DNA of 64,000 nucleotides from Melampsora larici-populina 98AG31 (lineage: Eukaryota > Basidiomycota > Pucciniomycetes > Pucciniales > Melampsoraceae), in contig NW_006768776.1 in assembly GCF_000204055.1 (NCBI RefSeq), forward strand, positions 1,371,168-1,435,167, read 5' to 3'. The number at the start of each line of letters is the position of its first letter. Positions within the stretch are counted from its first letter, which is position 1. Positions 1 to 10,881 of the stretch are shown here, piece by piece. The notes below the pieces were generated by a model. It worked only from the letters and a program-made list of their open reading frames with translations, made no database searches and was not told the origin of the DNA. Made by a program: the position numbers and the translations under genes.

Positions 1-558
1 TCAGGAAGCAAGAGCCCAACAATTAGTCACCAGCCTCTACTCCGCGCCAACGAGAGATAAAAAGGGGGGGGGGGAGGGGGGGGGGTTGGTGCCTCCTAGT
101 CTTAGGTCCCAGGTCTAGTGTACGCCTGCTTCTACTTTCCTTGCTGGTGAGGAAAGGAGCTCAGATCCCATTCATCTTAGACCAGTTCTCGTCTCATATC
201 AGACAGGGTCGGGAGTGCTCTCACAGTCTACTCGACCGGAGCACAAGTACGTCACTATCTCCACATTGCTTTTCTTTCAGCCAGGATAGTACACTGATCC
301 TTTCCCCCTTCCTCATCCTACTCTCCTCTATCCACATCCTTCCTCTCCACCAATGCTACAACTGATTGAACAGGAGCGAGGGTTATCTGAGAGTCAAGGA
401 GGGAGGAGGGGGGAAAGGGGTCTGCTAGGAGCTCGAGAGCTGCTACTAGCTCTCCGAAGGAGCCTCCATGAGGCTGCTACTTCCTAACAGCGACTTTCTA
501 CACGAGGAGTAGGGGTGGGGGGGGTGTCTTGACAGCCGGATGTGAAAAAGAAAAGGAA
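1..558. other. Left-edge stretch, probably intron or flank of a DIRS-like element
   Basis: No credible coding sequence. It contains an interrupted poly-G run (64-85) and several G-rich purine tracts. On the minus strand it lies downstream of a splice donor at the end of the gag-like ORF 559-1149, so it may be intron plus further element sequence running off the window. That reading is inference from the homologous arrangement at 42536-42736. Confidence 0.4.
64..85. repeat. Interrupted poly-G tract
   Basis: Eleven G, one A, ten G. Tracts of this type are prone to slippage and sequencing error; similar G runs occur in the gypsy LTRs (about 13911 and 29522). Confidence 0.9.
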
Positions 559-1149
559 CTAGAGACGTGGCTTACGTAAATCATCTTCGATCAAATACCT
601 GTAAGACTTTCCCAGGTCGATCGAGCTCTCCTCCTCAGAAGAGGACTCCTCCAGTCTCACCTTCTTCTCTTTCCTCTTCCTGTCTCTTGAGGTCTTATTC
701 TTGTTCGCTGATTTCTTCTTCTTCTTCTTCCCCTTTAAACTCTGTTCAGAACTAGATTCATCTCCACCTGAGAATCCACTGCCTCCTTCTTCATCTCCAT
801 CCAGTTCCACCATCGGATTTGCATGCAACACTCCAGATGACTTTCTCTCCTCCACCTTTGTCCCGTCATTTACCGGGTCATCAACGATCTCGATTGGATT
901 ATCGTCCTTCCTCGTCTCTAACTCCTTCCCTCGTTCTTCTGAAGGGTCCCCCGTTAAAGGATCTATTCGGGGTGGTTTGAGTCCAGGGGGGGCCCGTGAG
1001 CACGCTCTCTTCAATCGTCCTTCGGCTTGTTCTTTCAGTTTTAGTGCATGTAGCCTCTTCTTCTCTTTGTCTTGAGCAATTGAGTTCATCATTTTTTCGG
1101 ATTGATATTTCGGTGTGACTGGAGCTTTCTTTTTCAATTGCCTCCACAT
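559..1149 (-). pseudogene. DIRS-like element, gag-like first exon (partial second copy)
   Basis: A 196-residue minus-strand ORF rich in lysine, glutamate and serine: a basic start (MWRQLKKKAPVTPKY), an acidic middle and a KKKKKKSANKNKTSRDRKRK run. No catalytic domain is visible. Its end resembles the end of the gag-like ORF at 42736-43237 of the complete DIRS-like element: ...LIEDDL here and ...VIEADQ there, each followed by a phase-1 GTAAG splice donor, and each preceded by a Lys-rich and Ser/Glu-rich stretch. I infer it is the first gag exon of a related element whose remainder runs off the window to the left. It could instead be an unrelated charged nuclear protein. Primary similarity is low, so the call rests on the matching tail and splice position. 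Confidence 0.45.
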
Positions 1150-1512
1150 CCACGTGGAATAATGAGAATAAACAAGTATACTTGTAAAAGGTATGTATGC
1201 TAAAAAGATTTTCCTATTTTTTAACTGACTTTTCTAAGAGTTTTGGTATACTCTTTGAAAATCACTTGCCCAAGGAGGAGTGCAGGATGCGGTGCTAGAG
1301 ATAGGAATGGTGAAATTGGAAGGATTGTTGTGAGGAAAAATTTTTCCCCCTCTCAATCCATTCTTCCAAATTCACCATACATAAATGACACAGTTCCTAT
1401 GACATCTATGTGTGATTGCACCCGCACCTGTCACTCCTCTCTTCCTCAGGAATGGACTATATTGTACATCCTCAGGCTCCTGAACACTACCAATATGATC
1501 ATGAGACGCTTC
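1150..1512. other. Spacer between the gag-like fragment and RepA
   Basis: No convincing ORF. Its last stretch weakly resembles the 52-bp junction between the two RepA copies (GAGACGCTTCATGTG against GAGAAGCTGGATGTG), so RepA may extend a little further left than drawn. Confidence 0.4.
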
Positions 1513-2755
1513 ATGTGAAAAAGGGCCAGAGGATTGATCTCTCAGTATCAACAGTTGACACGTCTCGCAAGAGGCAGCAGGCAAAGCCTTTTAACAAACT
1601 GTGAGCTCAAAAACGAGATATATAGTGTCGATTCCCCCCGCCGGCGGCCCGTGGTCTCCGCGTGAAACAGATTATGCAAAGGGACATAGTACATAGCATA
1701 CCTCTATGCATGGAGTCTCTTGAACAAGAAGAATGGTGGTGAAATCACCAATCTTAAGACTTTGAATTGACAAGAAGGTCAGATTCTTAGTCTCAAGGCG
1801 ACACAAGGACCTTCCAAATGTCATGACTGACCGATGCTTGGCAACAGCCGGGCAGTCTTGACTTGCTGAAAAAAAGTTGTGCAAAAACTCGCCTGAAGCA
1901 CATTTCGAAGACCACTTTCAACATATTTTACAGCAAAAATGGTAGCAGAGCTCTAGCTGAATTGATTTATCACCTCAAGTTCACGTATAGCATAGTTCTT
2001 TCAAAGATGGAATTGAAGATAAGGATAATTGGTTAACACAAATCCTTACATCGTTCCCTAAATGCAGGTTTATTTTGGTGTGGGTCATATTATCACTCAG
2101 ATCACGCCATTTCAGCCTAACAATCAACTTTATCATTTTCTGAATCATGACAGGCCAGAATGTTTTTTTGAGATCATGTCTCTCGAGTATATGCTCTTTA
2201 CAGAATGATCAAATTTCAGTCTCAATTTTGTTTGTCCATTGTACTATTTCTACATTAAATCATTGTCCATAGTGTTACCAGGAATGTTTCCCTTCTATTG
2301 TACAAATTCAAGCTCGATAGTTAACTACGTGAGTATATGCGATATCCATGAATGGTTTTGCTAGTTGGGTGACTGTAAGTCGGAGAGCGGGAAAAGTCTC
2401 CTACGGAAGGGTGAATGGCGTGAAGACAGCCCTCGAAGCTACCCATCGCTAGTCGTGAATTGGATTGAGCGACATCCTGTTCGAGAAAGTCAAAGTGCAA
2501 AGCATTGCGAGATGAGTGCAAGTAATATACAGATGAGCCGAAACCACGACTTACATTTGGTTGATAGGTTGTATGGGTCGCTCCCATCAGGGTCACTCGT
2601 ACCATACATGTCACTGTCAAAAAAGGGAGGGATCAGAACTTCCGAACTCAAGTCCACACTCTTTGTAAAAAGGATGACATAAAGGAGCTCACTGGACTGG
2701 ACGAGCAGCAATGAATGTAGTAGCCATCATGAAGAACAAGACCATAACTCTTAAA

Positions 2756-2763
2756 GCTGCCAT
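2756..2763. repeat. Target-site duplication, left copy (GCTGCCAT)
   Basis: GCTGCCAT directly precedes the transposon and recurs directly after it at 8361-8368. The empty site at 44571-44578 in RepA copy 2 has it once. Confidence 0.95.
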
Positions 2764-2794
2764 AGGACCCAGGAAAGCTCCTACTGGGGTTTGT
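2764..2794 (+). repeat. Left terminal inverted repeat of the 5.6-kb transposon
   Basis: Starts AGGACCCAGGAAAGCT and ends GGTTTGT; pairs with the reverse complement of 8330-8360 with three mismatches. Confidence 0.93.
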
Positions 2795-2907
2795 GCCTAA
2801 AATTGTCGGGATTTGGCCTTGGTTTTTACCTATGTGTGTGCCGAAATTTGTCGGAATTCACCCTTTTTGCCCATATGTTTGTGTCAGAAAATGTCGGAAT
2901 TTTGGCC
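2790..2907 (+). promoter_or_regulatory. Left subterminal repeats (three copies), candidate transposase-binding sites
   Basis: Three copies of a motif of about 28 bp, roughly TTTGTGyC-N8-GTCGGRATTT, at about 2790-2817, 2833-2860 and 2877-2905. Two further copies lie near the right end (8246-8274 and 8299-8325) in the same orientation, so they are direct rather than inverted between ends. Subterminal arrays of this kind serve as transposase-binding sites in several DNA transposon families; that role here is inferred. Confidence 0.65.
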
Positions 2908-3382
2908 TACTTTTGGGCAAAAAGTTGACAAAAGTGTCATAAAATACCTAAATTTTCTAGTCAGTTTGGGTCAGCCTATGATCCACCACTCGATCTAGCT
3001 CATTCAGGCTCATTCCACCACTCGATCAAGTCTCTCAACCCTCCCGGTCCAGCTGTACCTCAATTTATCTCAATATCCTTTAACAACATTATATCTTGAC
3101 TCTTGAGATTTTTCGTGGCTGTGAAAAAGTACGTCTTAATTTATCACTTCATTGTTATCAAGCATTCTTCTCTTCGCTGCTCGATCAATTTTTGCACCAG
3201 GTATCATCACTCTTAGCCGGATCTATGAGACGATACCTGTGATTTGGATCAAGGCATCCGGATGTGCTTCTGATTCCATGAAGCAACAGATCGACTTGAT
3301 GGTACCCATGCTAACAAATGATATATACCTTGACATTTCTCTTGAATATGTATAGGAATCTTGACACGAGATAACAGAAATC

Positions 3383-6300
3383 ATGCCGCTCCTCAATGAT
3401 GTCATGAAAGAACTCTTGCACCTCGTTGAAGAATCCCCGATCATTGCCACGGCTACATGCGCAGATACTATTTACCGTACTTTTTCTAATTCACCATACT
3501 TACCAGCAAAGGACGCAGAAGACGGAATTTGGTTGAGTGTCAACAAAAAGCTCGATGGACTGTTTGGTTCTGACAACGGTCTTGAAAATGTCCGGAAAGG
3601 GCCTGAAGGCATGGCTTTGGTCATCAAGTATGTCAATCAGGCACGCGAGCATCCCACCTGGGATTCGCCAGAAGACCAGCAAAAAAGACTGCAAAAAATG
3701 GGCAATTATGACTCGACTTCAGATCAGTTGATGAAGCTCAAATTCAAGAGAGTTATTGAAAAACTGTGGGGTAAGCCTTCCTCCGCTCCACATGTTTTTA
3801 TTTGTGGTCATACAGATGAGTTAATTAGGTTTGCTGACACCAAATTTGTGTCCATTAGAACTCGGAAAATCTTCTCCAAAAGATCATCCACCTGCTAAAT
3901 CTTCAACAAATCCGGCAAAGGGAGTTAAGCGCCGAATGGTTTCGAACCCCACCTCTGATCCCAATGTTGCAGTTGCCCAGGAACCCAAGCCTCCTCCAAA
4001 ACGACAGCATAATGTAGCCAGCACATCTACTGCAATTTTAATCTTATCTGACAACGAAATCCTAGCTGAAGACAACGAGGTTGTGTTTATCAAAAGCAAC
4101 ATTAATACAGCTTCACAAAAAAAAAACAAAAAAAAGAAAAGAAGAAGAAACAAAGTGTGATTCTCCTATGCCCTCTATCCAAACTCGACAATCCTTGTGT
4201 CCGTTGTAAGATCGAGCGGCACCCGAGGGGCCAGGCTTTGAAGTGTCACTGTGGATCAGCACCTGTAACTCTTCATGGAGGAAGATTTGAGAGGGCAGAA
4301 GCACACTGGTTAACTGGTACGATTTCATTCTCCCTCCCATCTTGAACATCTTTTAAACTTGTGCTGATGTCCTTGCCGTTTCATTATTATCAGATAAATG
4401 TGCAAAGACAACTGCTCAATTGCGATCCAACAAACTCTTGAGCTCGTTCTTTGTCAAAGACCCGGCTCTCCAACCTGTCAACAGGAATATTATTGAGGCT
4501 GCTTGTCCAGGTCTCACAGACAAAACCTGGCCTAGACCTAAATCTGAGCGTACAATTGCTGAGTTCATGGACAGCACCTGTACCATCTATCGCGGTAATG
4601 TTCAACACAAAATACTCAAAGAACTGTTTGGGGACGATCTTGGGGAGAACGATCTTACGGAATCACAAAAGGCTAAACTTGTGACGGAACTGGATGCACG
4701 CTCCACTTGGGAAGTCAAGAGACACGGTGAACGCAATGCCATCTACTCAACATCTTGCAAAAGGACTGTCAACCACCACAAAAAGGATCCTCTCCAACCT
4801 TGCGATTCATGCCTTGAATTGAAAGACCTTAGCAGCTTGAGACGAGCTCTCAATCACAAATATGCAAAGGGTGATAACAAGAAATTTACACCCAACTATC
4901 TGCTAGTTATTGATAAATACAATACCATTGTGAATGAGTGCAAAGAGGTCAAAATCCTTGGAAAGTCTCTTGAATCTTCACGTAATGGCGACTTCGGTGA
5001 TTTTCTCGACCATCTAGTGATTATGGCGAGAAGAGGAATTTTTGAAAACCGTCAAGCTGTTAAAGGGATGATAATGGGATGTGCTATACGCGCCGAGCGT
5101 GAGGAGGCAGGAAAGTCTCTTCGGGGTATGCGAATAGATACTCATCTCAATGATTGCCTTACCACTCTAGGTGCAATGAGCAAGAGCGCACTCAAGCTTC
5201 TCACAGAGAACTTTGTTGGGAAGACATTACGATGCCAAAGAATGGATCGAGCAAGGAGCAAGACTGAGATAGAAGATGGAATGGTTCAAGGGAATTTTGA
5301 TCGTGCAGCTGCTATTCTTACTGAGCTTGGATATTCGGGTCCGGTTGCGGTTGGCTCAGATCAGACTGTTTGTGTTCAGACTCTTCGGCATCATCGCGGT
5401 TTCATTGTTGGAGCCCAGGGAGGCGATATACCGTTTGATAATCCAGATGAACTGCAAAAAATGCTTGAGAAGATCAAGAAGCAAAATAACTTGTGTTCAA
5501 AAGTGAGTGTTTGTACATCTCACATAGCCTGATCTGTACACTGACCCATGATCTCTCTTTAATCCCTAGATCCGAGCTTACACCATTCAGGTCCCTCTTC
5601 CAAATATCCCAACTCTAGTTGTTGCATTATTAGCCAGTGCATCCGATGAAGGAGCGGACGAAATTTCAGTCCTCCATGATAATATGATAAGAATGAGTCA
5701 AGCATCAGGTATCAATGTCTTATCGATTGGAGCCGACGGAGCCGCTAATGAAATTGCGGCACAGGTCAAACTGAATCAAATGACCAGTCATTTTTTAACC
5801 TATTCAAACAATAATCTCGATGTTCACATCAAAGTACCACTGTTTGGAAACCCACCACGCCCAGTTGTGACCTTACAGGACCCAAAGCACGCTAGAAAGA
5901 CCGGTGCGAATCAATTACTCTCAGGATCACGTTTAATAACTATGGGAAAATTTGTTGTTTCACTTCAAGATCTTTCTCAGGTTCTACAGACATCAAACAG
6001 CCCGCTTCTTACTAAAGATGTTTTTGATTGTGATAAACAAGACGATGGTCGTGCATTAAGGACTTTCTGCTCTCAAACTGTGGCTACTACTCTGGCTAGA
6101 GATGATTGTTACGGCTTAACTGTGTACCTTTTTATCATTGGCGAACTATGTGATGCGTGGCTGAACAAAACTATGGGTCATCGTGAGCGAATTAGGGCGG
6201 TGTGGACGGCCGGCTTCTTCTTACGTATCTGGAAAGAATACCTTCTGAAGTGTCAGAAAAGAACAAATGGTCTGATGAGCTTCCATCTCAACAGGATCTC

Positions 6301-8029
6301 TCATGCCAGCTTCAAGATATTTTCAAATCTAGCGGAATCTTTTTTGGCATTGATCATCTCTCATCGCGATTACTATCCCGATTTCCCGTTTTGTCCATGG
6401 AAACACGGAACTGAAGCGTGCGAGCACATATTTGGGTGGATGAGAGTAATCTCTCCAAACTTTAGCGTTCTTGATGCTCGTCTCATGATGCCAAAAATCA
6501 TGGCTGTTGTCAAGAGCATCATGAGTGGGAGGATGAAAATAGCACCATCAGAACATGTACATGCTGGGTACCAGTATGATCTTCGTGAAAGTGATATCAA
6601 CAACCTCGATCATCTCCGCAATTTCCCATCTAATAGTGAAATCACATCGGATCTTACCACTGCTAAAAAACGTGCTGTTAGCATGGCTGAATTTTGCGGG
6701 ATGGTCTCCAGCGAACTTGAAGATCTTGACCATGACATCGAGGATATAGTCAGCTCTACTGTTGATAAAGTCCAAGAAGACTATCTAGGTATATAAACAC
6801 ACACCCTCAATGTTTGTTGATCATACAGCTGACGACCGTCTACTTATTCAGATATTTCAACTAGTGCCTCCAAAGACTACGAAGTCAGATATGGCTACGA
6901 ATTTGGGGAGTTTCCTGAGAACGAGGCTTTTGAAGCAGCAGCTAGATTGACAAAAGAGCAGAACGCTCTTGCTGTCATGCTTGATCAAGTCCCTGAAACT
7001 CTTGAGGACGAAGTTGTACAAAATGCTGCAATGTCAATCTCCAACCTTCTTAACTCCAGTGGTACGTTCTATCTTGGAAACTCATCCATTCTTTAAACTG
7101 AAATATCTGCTCAAATATTATCGCAAAATAGATGAGCCTGAGCAACCCAATGCACCTGCTTCTCCAGTCAGCTTTTGCGAAGAAGCCCTGGTGAGCCTGA
7201 CCATTGGAGAAAAACTTGACCTGAAGAACATACTTGAGCTACGAAAACGTCATGATAGTCAAGTTGCCAAGAATAAAGGAAATGATCGAATGTTGACAAA
7301 TGCGGAAGGATTAAGCCTTGAGCTCAATTCAAGAACAAATGACGGCAGCATGAAGCCTAGTGCTTGCTCTAAGGCTATAGCGGTTTTCATGAAGACATTT
7401 TCTGGGACTCCAGCTGGAGCTGCACGTCGACACCGGTGGAACATACATGTAAAACTTGATTTGGTGGGGATTACCAAAAACACCTCCACAGAACGAGCTA
7501 TTGACACACAACACTTATTTGATGGGGGCTCTATCGGAGTTGAAAACCCAATTGAGCCTGGTAAATTTCTCATCTTAATTAAAAACAATGTACGTTTGTC
7601 TCTTGATCTTGAGAATCTAGCCAATCACTGATATCTTATGGACCTCAGGCCTTGTATCTTGCACGCACAATGGTCATCTATGAGCATGTAGCTGGGAGAC
7701 ATGCCTTTGTTACCAGTGCTACTTCAAGAAAGAAACTATCGCACATTGGTGTGCAAATATTATATTATAAACCAGGATTACCGGTGGCAACTGCTACTGA
7801 AGAGTCTGCTCCAGATACCTGGACATATGCTCTCCTGGACGCTCCAGACATTCTCTATGTCTTCAAGCCTTCCGATGGTTCCAACTTTGCATTTGTTGAC
7901 GATGGATGTTATTCAATCCCTATGGTCATCCGCAATATGCTACGAAGTATCAACATTAACAAACTTGTTGAAAGATATAATAGCGAAAGAAAAAAGTCGA
8001 AATCGATTGCTCCTGAAGAACATGAATAG
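3383..8029 (+). CDS. Transposase of the 5.6-kb element (multi-exon, DDE-type)
   Basis: Exons inferred from GT-AG sites: about 3383-3770, 3859-4158, 4160s-4316, 4395-5500, 5570-6788, 6852-7060, 7131-7587 and 7649-8029 (stop TAG). A Cys/His cluster around 4197-4405 (CVRC, H, KCHCG, HGG, HW, DKC) looks like a DNA-binding zinc finger. Candidate catalytic residues are D in GSDQTVC (about 5358), D in SIGADGAANE (about 5733), D in LQDPKHARK (about 5879) and E in EACEHIFGWMR (about 6418). The large central exons are free of stops, so the gene may be functional or recently so. One weak point is an A-rich run near 4110-4158, where the frame ends; a single-base slip or a missed intron would restore continuity. 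The true start may lie upstream of 3383. The family assignment is uncertain (P-like or KDZ-like). Confidence 0.8.
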
Positions 8030-8245
8030 CAGTTCTAGTGTTTTGTTGTTGTTGTTTTGCAATAGCTTATGTTTTTGGGTCATTAAATCATGTGACTCTC
8101 TACAAATATGGAAAGAATTCTTTATTGAATCATGCACAAAAAGTCTTTTTGTACCAAACTTTCCAATTTTGTGCGATCTGAGATGCCCACAGTGCACCTC
8201 CCCCATGACAGTGCGTGCACAGGGCAGGTTTTGAGGTCTTGGTGA

Positions 8246-8327
8246 GGTTTGTGTCAAAAAAGGTCGGGATTTGGATTTTTTTTGGGATCTGACCAGAGTT
8301 TGAGTCCATTTTACGTCGGGATTCTCG
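8246..8327 (+). promoter_or_regulatory. Right subterminal repeats (two copies)
   Basis: Two copies of the GTCGGGATT-containing motif (8246-8274 and 8299-8325), in the same orientation as the three left-end copies. Confidence 0.6.
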
Positions 8328-8329
8328 TT

Positions 8330-8360
8330 ACAAACCTCAATAGAAGCTTTCCTGGGTCCT
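8330..8360 (-). repeat. Right terminal inverted repeat of the 5.6-kb transposon
   Basis: On the minus strand it starts AGGACCCAGGAAAGCT, matching the left end. The 8-bp duplication GCTGCCAT follows at 8361-8368. Confidence 0.93.
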
Positions 8361-9431
8361 GCTGCCATCTCTCAATCAATTGATTGACAAGACGTAATTC
8401 TTAGGAATAGGAACAATGGGTTTAACTACAAGTGTCAATGGATAGGAAGGAAAAGAAATGTTCTTGATTGACCAGTCAAGGTCATGTGCGTCTAACGCTG
8501 ACTTTATATACTCCAAATTTCCTCAAGTCCAGACACTATGAAATACCACATGCCGGTTTCCTAGGTGAAGATGACAAAGGTAGTCTTTACATCATCACAG
8601 CTTTCGACCTCGACGCTGTCACAGTCCATGGACTGAAATCTAGGAGTCATTTCACAGTAGCTTAGTTGCCGATGGCGACGCTTTTGTCAATGTTGAGCGT
8701 AGGTACGATCGAACTTAACTCAGTCCTCTCGCTGGAGCAGTTGGTACGGTCCAGTAAGAGGAACTGCAAGTTAGGCTTGAGGTACGATCGATCTTGGTTG
8801 ATGTGATCTTGACTTTAAGCGCAAGTTGCCGGCGGATGTACACACATACCCCAACTCTTTTAATTTCTAAGAGCTGTTTTATCAGTGATGACACCGCGGG
8901 TATCATCGAGTCTCAGAGTTTCAGGAGGAGGTGGCAGCGGAGCGACTGGGTCGCGTAGATCCACCATGATGACTGTTGACGAACGCTTGAGCAGCACCGG
9001 TGTCAAGCATTATACATGCTCGGAAACCACACAGGTCTCAAGTATTGCAGCTTCTGATCATCATGGCAAGGGTCAGATCAAAGAACTTAACATACATATG
9101 TACACCTCCAATTTCAAGACAGTGTTTGTATTTGCTAACGCCAGTGTTCAACCTTGATTGTGAGTATCTACCAACCAAGGTTCGAGTACAACATGGTGAT
9201 GATTTCCAGCATTCATCATGGACTTGGAGGCAAATGAACACAGTCGTGAGCAAATATTGAGAAGCTGGATGTGAAAAAGGGCCAGAGGATTGATCTCTCA
9301 GTATCAACAGTTGACACGTCTCGCAAGAGGTAGCAGGCAATGCCTTCTAAAAACTGTGAGCTCAAAGACAAGATATATATAGTGTCGATCCCCCCCGCCG
9401 GCGGCCCGTGGTCTCCGTGTGAAACAGATTA

Positions 9432-10206
9432 CAGTTGACTCTGAGATAACCCATACCCTTTTATGGAACCCAAAAAGTATGGGCTATCAGGATCCTCTGC
9501 AATAACCCATATATTAGTGGTTATGGTTTATTGCAGAGATTTTTTTGGGGAAGGCAAGAGAGTATGTGATTTCATTGCATATGTTTCAAGAAGAGCAAGC
9601 AAGGAAAGACAATAGGTTGGGCTGGACTAGCGTTTTGGAACAAGCTGCACTGAATGTAGGCAGAGCTTGCCAAAGAGCCCTCCCACAAGATTTTGCTTCC
9701 TCAGAATCTTTGTGTTTGAGGTAATTTGTCATTACATTGGCTGACTTAAGGAAGTCAGAGTATGCTGGGCAAGGAGGTCCCTTGATCTCAGCGTGTTCTG
9801 GAGCAGATAGAGGTGTGATGTTGTTGCATTGTCTAATTGCTTCAAAGATTTCCTCCGGACTCCAGGTCTCAAGGCCACTCGTGTGCTCATAGGTAGGATT
9901 TAGGAGTTCTGTAATGGGCATCATATTGTTTTATGAACAATTCAATGAAATGAGTTCTTGAATATCCTGCTCAAGATCTTGCTGAGCAGATGGATTGAGA
10001 CTCTATGGTGCAATATTTGATTTTTTTTGTGGGAAACTATGGGTTTTTGGCTTTGATTTTCAAAAAAAAGCTATGGGTTATGGGGTATGATAGAGTTATG
10101 GGTTTTTGGCCCGTTTTCCCCGCCCATAAAAAATATGGAGGCCAAAAACTATGGGTTAGGGTAGAGTATGGCGTATTGGGGATATGGGTTATTTCAGAGT
10201 CAACTG
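9432..10206 (-). mobile_element. Non-autonomous pogo-like element (internal deletion derivative)
   Basis: The inverted ends start CAGTTGACTCTGAGATAACC (left) and CAGTTGACTCTGAAATAACC (right, reverse complement). A TA dinucleotide is duplicated (9430-9431 and 10207-10208), and the empty site is at 1673-1674 in RepA copy 1. The ends resemble those of the complete pogo-like element at 57160 (CAGTCGCCTCTCAGATAACC). Inside is only the C-terminal part of a pogo-type transposase, so this is a deletion derivative rather than an unrelated MITE. Subterminal CTATGGGTTTTTGGC-type repeats lie near the right end (10036-10160). Confidence 0.93.
9586..9924 (-). pseudogene. pogo-type transposase, C-terminal fragment
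   Basis: About 112 residues on the minus strand. ELLNPTYEHTSGLETWSPEE aligns with NLLNPIGEHSSGLEEWTPEE of the intact transposase at 57810-59985, and the shared tail includes KSANVMTNYL against KASEIMMGYL and the final LLSFL against LTNFLSQ. The DNA-binding and catalytic parts are absent, so it cannot work alone. Confidence 0.88.
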
Positions 10207-10881
10207 TATGCAAAGGAACATAGTACATAACATACCTGTATGCATGGAGTCTCTTGAACGAGAAGAATGGTGGTGAATTCACCAATCTGGAGACTGTAAA
10301 TTGACAAGAAGGTCAAATTCTTAGTCTCAAGGCGAGACAAGGACCTCCAAATGACATGACTGACCGATGCTTGGCAACAGCCGGGCAGTCTTGACTTGCT
10401 GAGAAAAAGTTGTGCAAAAACTCGCCTGAAGCAATATCGCAACCGCTCCGCAACTTTTAGTGGTTGTGGTGCGGTTGCGTTGCGGTTTTTGGCCCCGCAA
10501 TGACCCCACAATATATTGCGGGGTCGGCGCACCGCAATCCGGGGCCGAAAAATCCGGTTTTTGTCAACTGCAACGAAATTTCGGTTTTCTCTGCAATATT
10601 TCGGACATTGCGGAGTGAAACCCTTCGATCAGGCAGCCACCATTCAACCTAGATCAACTTCATCACCTCCACCAGCAATCTTCCCAATATGGAAGGTGGC
10701 GCACTCGACAACAACCACTGGAATAAATATCACATTTGGCCAACCTGTGGTTGGATCTCAATTCGAATGTTGGATCTCAGAGGGTGAGTGATTTTTTTAT
10801 CAATTCATTTTTTTACCTTTCATCCAAATCCACTCTGACCACCTATTTTTCCATATACTTCATTCTACATCAATCACCACC

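Larger units (their letters stand above)
2764..8360 (+). mobile_element. Full-length 5.6-kb DDE-type DNA transposon, 8-bp TSD, family not named
   Basis: The ends are inverted repeats beginning AGGACCCAGGAAAGCT, about 31 bp with three mismatches (2764-2794 and 8330-8360). They are flanked by the 8-bp duplication GCTGCCAT, and the other RepA copy preserves the uninterrupted site. The element carries one long multi-exon plus-strand transposase gene. An 8-bp duplication is known for hAT, P-element and Kyakuja-Dileera-Zisupton (KDZ) groups. The protein lacks the hAT C-terminal dimerisation block. Its D-P-K-H...K and EACEHIFGWMR segments recall the motif order of P-element-type transposases and of uncharacterised proteins in mushroom-forming fungi. 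I infer an autonomous or recently autonomous element. Confidence 0.9.
1513..9216 (+). repeat. RepA copy 1 (duplicated non-coding unit, interrupted)
   Basis: The unit reads from about ATGTGAAAAAGGGCCAGAGG (1513) to about GAGTACAACATGGTGATGA (9206) once the 5.6-kb transposon is removed. The same order of sequence recurs in copy 2 (9269-45419) with only scattered mismatches: 1513-2100 pairs with 9269-9431, 10207-10433 and 37008-37164; 2262-2763 pairs with 44076-44578; 8369-9216 pairs with 44579-45419. Short ORFs are shared (8468-8665 and 44678-44875; 2365-2682 and 44180-44497), but substitutions between copies include replacements and a stop, and no domain is recognised. It could be a duplicated host segment or an old, unidentified transposon. 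Confidence 0.8.

Noticed and set aside
141..365. Short plus-strand open frame at the left edge
   Set aside because: It starts at a non-ATG codon, is low in complexity and has no domain or splice support.
567..1075. Plus-strand Ser/Pro/Phe-rich frames opposite the DIRS gag fragment
   Set aside because: They are antisense shadows of the Lys/Glu/Ser-rich minus-strand ORF.
2321..2711. Possible minus-strand gene in RepA with a GTAAGT donor and CAG acceptor
   Set aside because: One frame meets a stop at the join and the other has no recognisable product. The same sequence is repeated at 44139-44526 without evidence of selection.
8885..9160. Plus-strand frame (MMTVDERLSSTG...) shared by both RepA copies
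   Set aside because: Some differences are synonymous, but one copy has a stop upstream, the frames diverge after a 4-bp deletion, and no family is recognised. Too weak for a gene call.
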